9,804 bases of DNA from Pseudomonas sp. (GTDB lineage Bacteria; Pseudomonadota; Gammaproteobacteria; Pseudomonadales; Pseudomonadaceae), in contig JAPLSD010000209.1 of the NCBI GenBank assembly GCA_026398835.1, positions 1-9,804 on the forward strand, written 5' to 3'. Made by a program: the position numbers and the translations under genes. Numbering within the stretch: position 1 is the stretch's first letter; each line of letters starts with the position of its first letter. Below the pieces are notes generated by a model that was given only the letters and a program-made list of their open reading frames with translations, ran no database searches and was not told the DNA's origin. Positions 4,962 to 9,804 of this stretch are shown piece after piece.

Positions 4962-6737
4962 ATGGCCTATGCGGAGCAAGCCGAAACAGAAGCACTGCAC
5001 GAACCCAAAAGCTTCCTGACCAAATATATCTGGAGTCAGGACCACAAGGTCATAGCCATTCAATATTCCTTGACGGCTTTATTCGTGGGTCTTATAGCCG
5101 TGGTGCTGTCCGACTTGATGCGCATCCAGATAGGCTTTCCCGGTAGTTTGGAGTTCATGGACGCCAGTACTTACTATCAGGCGATGACCATGCACGGCAT
5201 GATCATGGTCGTTTATTTGCTGACGGCCTTGTTTCTGGGTGGCTTCGGCAACTATCTGATCCCACTGATGGTGGGCGCCCGCGACATGGTCTTCCCCTAT
5301 GTCAACATGCTGAGTTATTGGACCTACCTGCTAGCGGTATTGGTGTTGCTCGCCAGCTTCTTTGTCCCTGGCGGCCCCACCGGTGCGGGCTGGACGCTCT
5401 ATCCGCCACAATCCATTACTAAGGGGACACCGGGGACCGAGTGGGGCATCGTACTGATGCTCGTCTCACTGGCGATTTTTATTGTCGCAACCACCATGGG
5501 CGGGTTGAACTACGTAACCACGGTGTTGCAGGCGCGCACGCACGGCATGACATTGTTTCGCATGCCGCTCTCCGTGTGGGGAATCTTCATGGCCTCGATT
5601 ATGGCCTTGCTGGCCTTCCCGGCGTTGTTTGTCAGTGCGGTCATGATGCTGTTTGACAAACTGTTGGGCACCAGCTTCTTTATGCCGGCGATCATCTCGC
5701 TGGGGCAGCAGCTCGATCACCAAGGTGGCAGCCCAATATTATTCCAGCATCTATTCTGGTTCTTCGGCCACCCGGAAGTCTACATCGTTGCTCTCCCCGC
5801 GTTTGGTCTGGTCTCCGACTTGATCAGCACGCATGCACGTAAAAGCATCTTCGGCTACCGAATGATGGTGTGGGCCATTATTGCGATTGGCGTACTCAGC
5901 TTTGTGGTCTGGGCGCACCATATGTATGTCAGCGGAATGAACCCGTACTTTGGCTTTTTCTTCGCCACCACCACCTTGATCATCGCAGTGCCGACCGCAC
6001 TGAAAGTCTACAACTGGGTGCTGACTCTGTGGCGGGGCGACATCCATCTGACCGTGCCGATGCTGTTTGCCTTGGCCTTTATCGTCACCTTCCTGGTCGG
6101 CGGTCTGACCGGGTTGTTTCTCGGCAATGTGATCGTGGATATTCCGCTCGAGGACACCTATTTCGTCGTAGCCCATTTTCATATGGTCATGGGTGTCGCA
6201 CCGGTACTGGTGGTGTTCGGCGGCATTTATCATTGGTTCCCGAAAGTAACCGGGCGCATGACGAACGACACCCTGGGCAAGCTGCATTTCTGGATTACGT
6301 TTCTGGGCACCTACGCCATCTTCTTCCCCATGCACTACCTGGGTTTCCAGGGCATGCCACGTCGCTACTACAACTATGAAAACTACGGGTTCATCCCGCA
6401 GTCGGCGCACGATTTGAATGCCTTCATTACGGTGGTCGCATTGACCGTCGGCGTTTCCCAACTGCTGTTCATATTCAACCTGGCCTGGAGTGTATTTAAA
6501 GGCAAGCCCGCAGGCAGTAATCCCTGGGGCGCGGCCAGTCTGGAATGGCAAACGCCGAACACCCCGCCCATACACGGTAACTGGGGAGCGAAGCTGCCGG
6601 TCGTGCATCGCTGGGCCTATGACTACAGTGTGCCGGGGATAGAACAGGACTTCGTTCCGCAAACGGTCTCCGCCGAGGAGCTGGAGCAGATGCGGCAACT
6701 CAGTGCCGGAACCAAGATAGCGGACGTTAAAACATGA
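4962..6737 (+). CDS. ctaD: Cytochrome c oxidase subunit I (A1-type)
   Basis: This 591-residue catalytic subunit reduces oxygen at the heme a3-CuB centre and pumps protons across the inner membrane. About twelve membrane helices are visible between residues 31 and 510. Ligands are complete: His78 and His407 for heme a, His405 for heme a3, and His270, His319 and His320 for CuB; Tyr274 is the tyrosine expected to be cross-linked to a CuB histidine. GHPEVY (269-274) supplies the Glu272 typical of A1 oxidases. Asp108, Asn97 and Asn115 fit the D-channel entrance and Lys348 in AVPTALK the K-channel. The C-terminal ~80 residues are a hydrophilic tail. It starts 43 bases after subunit II and its stop overlaps the next start by four bases (ATGA), implying translational coupling. 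It corresponds to CoxN in the coxMNOP nomenclature. Confidence 0.97.
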   Translation: MAYAEQAETEALHEPKSFLTKYIWSQDHKVIAIQYSLTALFVGLIAVVLSDLMRIQIGFPGSLEFMDASTYYQAMTMHGMIMVVYLLTALFLGGFGNYLIPLMVGARDMVFPYVNMLSYWTYLLAVLVLLASFFVPGGPTGAGWTLYPPQSITKGTPGTEWGIVLMLVSLAIFIVATTMGGLNYVTTVLQARTHGMTLFRMPLSVWGIFMASIMALLAFPALFVSAVMMLFDKLLGTSFFMPAIISLGQQLDHQGGSPILFQHLFWFFGHPEVYIVALPAFGLVSDLISTHARKSIFGYRMMVWAIIAIGVLSFVVWAHHMYVSGMNPYFGFFFATTTLIIAVPTALKVYNWVLTLWRGDIHLTVPMLFALAFIVTFLVGGLTGLFLGNVIVDIPLEDTYFVVAHFHMVMGVAPVLVVFGGIYHWFPKVTGRMTNDTLGKLHFWITFLGTYAIFFPMHYLGFQGMPRRYYNYENYGFIPQSAHDLNAFITVVALTVGVSQLLFIFNLAWSVFKGKPAGSNPWGAASLEWQTPNTPPIHGNWGAKLPVVHRWAYDYSVPGIEQDFVPQTVSAEELEQMRQLSAGTKIADVKT

Positions 6738-7426
6738 ACAGACGGCTATTGAGAAACGCCGACGGCGCTGACCCCGGCGGCAGTTGGAATCGCGATCCTG
6801 AGGGTATTCAGGCCGCCGAGGGTGCCGATAGAATCCAAAACGCAAGAATAGGCCTGCGCTTGTTTCTGGCCGTGGTGAGCTCGTTATTCTTTCTCTTCCT
6901 GATCGCCTTTATCGAACGCTCACAAATGGCCGACTGGCTACCGCTGACAGAGCCTTTGGCGCCGTTAGCCAATCTCTGGCAGCTATGGCTGAATACGGCT
7001 TTTCTGGTATTCAGTTGCATCGCACTGCAGTGGTCGCGTATGGCCGCCCGACAGGCTCGACTGGGCGCAACGGTCATTGGCTTTGCATTGGGGGGCGTAT
7101 TTGCAATTGCCTTTCTGACCGGGCAACTCTGGGTCTGGCAGCAGTTTGTCGCCTGGGGCTACTTTGTCGCCAGCAATCCGGCCAACAGTTTCTTCTACCT
7201 GTTGACCGGCCTGCATGGGCTCCACCTGCTGGGCGGGCTGATAGCCTGGAGCAGAACCGTCGCTAAATTCCTGCATCACGTGCCGTTACCGCAACTCAGC
7301 GCCAGCGTAGAGCTCTGTGCCATCTATTGGCATTACTTACTGGGTCTTTGGTTCGTGTTATTCGCTCTGCTGACCAGCACGCCGGGAACCTATGAAGCCA
7401 TCGCCAGATTTTGCGGCCTGAGGTGA
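6734..7426 (+). CDS. Cytochrome c oxidase subunit III-family protein (CoxO-like)
   Basis: A 230-residue membrane protein of the heme-copper oxidase subunit III family, which stabilises subunit I and sustains proton uptake but binds no metal. After a hydrophilic 38-residue N-terminus come about five membrane segments (about 42-60, 83-99, 111-131, 150-172, 195-214). The family signatures are TGLHGLHLLGGLIAW (158-172) and YWHYLLGLWFVLF (198-210). The usual seven-helix protein is longer; five helices match the shorter form found in bacterial operons. Its start overlaps the subunit I stop by four bases. A second, distinct subunit III-family gene follows at once, as coxO and coxP do in Bradyrhizobium, so the two may form a heteromeric pair or act alternatively. 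The assignment to the family is firm, the CoxO naming is by position and recall. Confidence 0.88.
   Translation: MNRRLLRNADGADPGGSWNRDPEGIQAAEGADRIQNARIGLRLFLAVVSSLFFLFLIAFIERSQMADWLPLTEPLAPLANLWQLWLNTAFLVFSCIALQWSRMAARQARLGATVIGFALGGVFAIAFLTGQLWVWQQFVAWGYFVASNPANSFFYLLTGLHGLHLLGGLIAWSRTVAKFLHHVPLPQLSASVELCAIYWHYLLGLWFVLFALLTSTPGTYEAIARFCGLR
7420..7423 (+). promoter_or_regulatory. Ribosome binding site overlapping the previous gene's end
   Basis: GAGG lies 8 bases before the ATG at 7432 and just before the TGA of the preceding gene. Upstream in-frame TTG (7411) and GTG (7423) codons are possible but less well spaced, so ATG 7432 is preferred. Confidence 0.6.
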
Positions 7427-7431
7427 AAAAC

Positions 7432-8145
7432 ATGGCATCGCACCCACTAGTCCCAAGCGAGTCAGGTTCATCCGATCCCCCGAACTCACCGCCTGCACCG
7501 GGATGGCAGGGCATCGCCAGCGACTGGGCCTCGGATAGGGAGGCTTTCAGGCAGGTCCCCTGGGGCAAGGCGATGATGTGGATATTCCTGCTCAGCGATA
7601 CGTTTATATTCACCTGTTTTTTAACCGGCTACATGTCGGTACGCATGACCATCACCACCGCCTGGCCGAACCCCAGTGAAGTGTTCGCATTGACGATCGG
7701 CGGTAGAGAAATCCCACTTATTCTGATCGCCATCATGACCTTTGTGCTGATCAGCAGCAGCGGCACCATGGCCATGGCCGTCAATTTCGCCTATCGCCGC
7801 GATCGCGCGAAAACCACGGCCCTGATGCTGGCGACCGCAGCCTTGGGTGCGACCTTCGTCTGCATGCAGGCATTTGAATGGAGCAAGCTCATCGCAGAAG
7901 GGGTGCGTCCCTGGGGGAACCCCATGGGGGCGGCGCAATTTGGTGCCAGCTTTTTCATGATTACCGGTTTCCACGGGCTGCATGTGTCAGTCGGCGTCAT
8001 CTACCTCAGCATTGTGGCGCTGAAAGTATTGCGGGGAGATTATGAGCGCTCCGGAAACTATCAGATCGTCGAGATAGCCGGGCTTTACTGGCACTTCGTG
8101 GACTTGGTGTGGGTGTTTATTTTTGCTTTCTTCTATTTATGGTAG
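7432..8145 (+). CDS. Cytochrome c oxidase subunit III (CoxP-like)
   Basis: A 237-residue inner-membrane protein and the better match to classical oxidase subunit III. A proline/serine-rich N-terminus (1-25) precedes about five membrane helices: 48-68 with FLLSDTFIF, 93-116, 129-148 ending in QAFEW (Glu149), 170-197 with TGFHGLHVSVGVIYL, and 216-236 with the signature YWHFVDLVWVFIF (219-231). These are the diagnostic motifs of the family. It begins five bases after the preceding subunit III-like gene, so the two are probably translated in step. Similarity between the two is concentrated at the HGLH and YWH motifs, so they are ancient paralogues and not a recent duplication. It likely packs against subunit I and keeps proton uptake through the D-channel fast. 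Confidence 0.92.
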   Translation: MASHPLVPSESGSSDPPNSPPAPGWQGIASDWASDREAFRQVPWGKAMMWIFLLSDTFIFTCFLTGYMSVRMTITTAWPNPSEVFALTIGGREIPLILIAIMTFVLISSSGTMAMAVNFAYRRDRAKTTALMLATAALGATFVCMQAFEWSKLIAEGVRPWGNPMGAAQFGASFFMITGFHGLHVSVGVIYLSIVALKVLRGDYERSGNYQIVEIAGLYWHFVDLVWVFIFAFFYLW

Positions 8146-8175
8146 ATCGTGAACAGGTTCTGAAAAGGAGCACTG

Positions 8176-8496
8176 ATGATGGCGCATACTCAGGGTCAGC
8201 AACATCCAATTAGTTTGTACCTTAAAATTTGGGGGCTGTTATTCGTCCTCAGCACCCTGTCGTATCTTGTCGACTATTTTCACTTCCAAGGCTACCTCAG
8301 GTGGTCCCTGATTATCACTCTCATGTTGTTGAAGGCAGGTTTAATAGTCTCCGTCTTCATGCATATGGCCTGGGAACGGTTGGCCATGGTCTACGCCATA
8401 TTGGTGCCACCTTTGTGTTTACTGGTGCTCGTCGGACTGATGGCCACCGAGGCGGACTATGTTTTCCTCAGTCGGGTAATTTTCTTCGGCCAATAA
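8176..8496 (+). CDS. Cytochrome c oxidase subunit IV (caa3-type, prokaryotic)
   Basis: A 106-residue protein with three membrane segments (about 15-33, 42-63, 68-90), typical of the small prokaryotic subunit IV that stabilises caa3 and quinol oxidases. Visible family features are HPISLYLKIW near the N-terminus, LLKAGLIVSVFMHMAWE (56-72) and YAILVPPL (74-81), with the MHM pair characteristic of the family. Two adjacent ATG codons are possible: with AAGGAG at 8165-8170, the second (8179) has the more usual 8-base spacing, the first has 5. It follows CoxP by 30 bases and closes the operon. No clear terminator follows; a converging broken gene begins 32 bases later. No assembly gene follows either. 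Confidence 0.88.
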   Translation: MMAHTQGQQHPISLYLKIWGLLFVLSTLSYLVDYFHFQGYLRWSLIITLMLLKAGLIVSVFMHMAWERLAMVYAILVPPLCLLVLVGLMATEADYVFLSRVIFFGQ

Positions 8497-8528
8497 GCAA
8501 CTTCCAGATGGCCTTAAGCCTCCAGGGG

Positions 8529-9048
8529 CTAACCCGATATCACTCGCTTGAACTGATGCCATTTGTGCAGCCAGGCTACTGTCCAGTGGGGGGCTGCCGT
8601 TCCCGTGCCGCTAATCTTCAGCCTTGGATAATGTTCGATTACCCGGTCCAATACCGATTCCTGATCCGGCTCAACATCCACGAAGAAGATATGTTTGCCC
8701 TCTTCTACCACCTGTTTAAAACTGCGGAAGTGAGTGTTCGGCACCTGGATACCAGGCAAGGAAGATAAAAGGTACCCAGCCTACGGCGGATTCGGTCCAA
8801 CCCAGCCAATAGGCGCCACCAAGGACCAGCGCCGCGAGCGGCACACCGACCACCGCACCAATCTCGCCAGAGTGAACAGCATCTTGTTTCATTAACGAGT
8901 TAACCTCGTGGAGGTGATGTTGTTCAGCATCAGCAACTTTTTCACTGAGCACATGAATTTGTTCGGTATTGATACCGTTGGCTTCCAATTCATTTTCAAC
9001 GGTTTCAAGATCGTCGAGATTGTCACTGATATAATAGTGTCGATTCAT
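8529..9048 (-). pseudogene. Small membrane protein gene, broken by frameshifting deletion
   Basis: Two minus-strand frames form one gene. The first (from ATG 9048; GGAGG six to eight bases upstream) encodes MNRHYYISDNLDDLE, an LHEV segment, and hydrophobic residues ~62-98 ending WVPFIFLA; it then runs into an unrelated tail and stops at 8716. The second, from about 8759, resumes with GIQVPNTHFRSFKQ and GKHIFFVDVEPDQE and ends at 8529. Intact relatives I remember from pseudomonads are single proteins of about 170 residues, often labelled (doubtfully) NAD/FAD-utilising enzyme or magnesium transporter, and have about 14 extra residues between FIFLA and GIQ (a Gly-Phe-Cys-Thr-Trp-Glu-type segment). 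So roughly 40 bases, not a multiple of three, appear lost near 8755. The function of the family is unknown. A sequencing error could explain a one-base shift but not the missing segment. Confidence 0.75.
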
Positions 9049-9325
9049 GCCACACCTCCCATCTCGCGTTTGCTGTCGACCTCCTCTGTCCTGCAGCCGT
9101 TAACTGAGATTTGCAGTCGGTATCTGTACCCGCGGGGAACGCTGCACACTTCATGCGTTCCGAAAGAAGTATAGCACCACCTATCATGCATGGCAGGCAG
9201 AGTCAAGATCTAAAACAGCATTAGGGCCTGGCGCGCGCGCCCCTACACCTGATGGTGGCTGTGCGCAGGGCGCCCTCGGGTGCGTCGGCTTCTTGGCCCT
9301 CCCGCGACGCCGAAAAAATCCAATG
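9049..9325. other. Intergenic region with GC palindrome
   Basis: This gap lies between the broken gene and the second regulator, both on the minus strand. It holds the promoter-like element at 9164-9174, a perfect 12-bp alternating palindrome GGCGCGCGCGCC (9230-9241), and a pair GCGTCG/CGACGC (9282-9287, 9305-9310). I see no T-tract that would make a terminator for the regulator, and no gene. Confidence 0.6.
9164..9174 (-). promoter_or_regulatory. Candidate RpoS-type promoter of the broken gene
   Basis: On the minus strand the bases read CTATACTTCTT, identical over 11 bases to the element upstream of the oxidase operon at 3327-3337. CTATACT matches the RpoS -10 consensus. A TTGACT lies 27 bases upstream of TATACT, too far to be a normal -35. 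The leader to the ATG at 9048 would be about 110 bases. Confidence 0.45.
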
Positions 9326-9804
9326 CTATCGACTATTTCGAAAACTGCCAGGCGTCACCCCGACGACCCTCTTGAAAGCTCTTGTCATATGGCTCTGATC
9401 AAAAAATCCGCAGCAAAAAGAGGCTTGCGCAATACTCGCGCCCTTGCGTAGAAGGTTTTGTACGTGGGCGATTCTTTTCTGGATTTGATAGCTGTGGGGA
9501 GAGATGCCGACGTTCTTTTTGAACACCCGGATCATGTACAGAGGATCGAGATCAACCAGCTTGGCGAGGTCTTCCAGCGGTATGTTTTTATCGAAATCAT
9601 CCTCCAGCTTTTTCTTGATGCGTTTTACCGCATCACGCTCAGCGGCATCCGAAGACTTTATGCTCACCCCATTCCTCTGAAAGAGCTGTGCGACCAGCGC
9701 CAGCAGGATGGTCTCGCGCTCAAGGCTTGGGTTGGACGTCTCAATGACCTGATGGTGATACAAGAACGATTGGGCAAAAACGTCGTCTTGAGTCAGCGCT
9801 TGTT
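9326..9804 (-). CDS. AraC-family regulator, partial (N-terminus outside window)
   Basis: The minus-strand frame is open to the right edge, so the true start lies outside the window; the TTG at 9763 is not the start. The 158 visible residues comprise the end of an AraC-type ligand domain, including the typical linker SLERETILLALVAQL, followed by a full AraC/XylS DNA-binding domain. The first helix-turn-helix is in IPLEDLAKLVDLDPLYMIRVFKKNVGISP and the second in ASIAQASFCCGFFDQSHMTRAFKRVVGVTPGSFR, with the family signature near the end. Such proteins, with an N-terminal cupin, often control an adjacent exporter or amino-acid transporter gene, which would be off the right edge; this is inference. 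It differs from the 847-1716 regulator, which has its DNA-binding domain first. Confidence 0.88.
   Translation of the reverse strand, partial: QALTQDDVFAQSFLYHHQVIETSNPSLERETILLALVAQLFQRNGVSIKSSDAAERDAVKRIKKKLEDDFDKNIPLEDLAKLVDLDPLYMIRVFKKNVGISPHSYQIQKRIAHVQNLLRKGASIAQASFCCGFFDQSHMTRAFKRVVGVTPGSFRNSR

Noticed and set aside
5751..6845. Long 364-residue minus-strand open frame
   Set aside because: It lies antisense to the subunit I gene, which has complete catalytic motifs; the translation is rich in His, Gln and Arg without recognisable domains, typical of an antisense shadow.
8513..8532. Terminator at the end of the oxidase operon
   Set aside because: TTAAGCC/GGGGCTAA can form only a short imperfect stem and no T-run follows.
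1..9804. CRISPR array, toxin-antitoxin pair or phage-defence genes
   Set aside because: No regularly spaced repeats were seen, and none of the supported genes has matching domains.

Overview
The window reads as chromosomal DNA of a Pseudomonas species (gamma-proteobacteria). The left edge carries, on the minus strand, the leader and P1 promoter of a ribosomal RNA operon whose sequence I recognise as the pseudomonad 16S leader; the 16S gene itself lies just outside the window to the left. The small proteins and AraC-type regulators are also pseudomonad in style. These taxonomic statements rest on recall, not on a search.

Layout: (1) 1-281, rRNA operon leader and promoter, minus strand. (2) 283-846, non-coding, with a ~180-bp element bounded by 19-bp inverted repeats (439-616), probably an insertion-sequence remnant or MITE. 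(3) 847-1716, an AraC-type regulator with a C-terminal GyrI-like ligand domain. (4) 1717-2144, non-coding debris: a hairpin repeat, a second inverted-repeat element (1809-1959), a tRNA-like 3' end and a strong intrinsic terminator. (5) 2165-3100, two small genes for proteins I do not recognise. (6) 3101-3439, a structured, AT-rich intergenic region with a stationary-phase-type -10 element and a perfect 20-bp palindrome. (7) 3440-8496, the core of the window: a five-gene operon for a caa3-type cytochrome c oxidase. (8) 8529-9048, minus strand, a small membrane-protein gene broken by a frameshifting deletion. (9) 9326 to the right edge, minus strand, the C-terminal part of a second AraC-type regulator.

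The oxidase operon encodes subunit II with two covalently bound heme c domains, subunit I with all heme a, heme a3 and CuB ligands, two different subunit III-family proteins, and a short subunit IV. Its order resembles the coxMNOP-type alternative oxidases known from Bradyrhizobium, not the main pseudomonad cox operon. It carries no CtaG, SURF1, Sco or heme A synthesis gene, so it must borrow assembly factors from elsewhere. Electrons would enter through the heme c domains, pass to CuA, heme a and the heme a3-CuB site, and reduce oxygen while pumping protons.

The most interesting signals are the 112-residue tandem duplication of the cytochrome c domain in subunit II, the palindrome in its leader, an 11-base promoter-like element (CTATACTTCTT) shared by the oxidase operon and the broken gene at 8529-9048, and the decayed mobile elements around the first regulator. 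I did not find evidence of a wholly new system.
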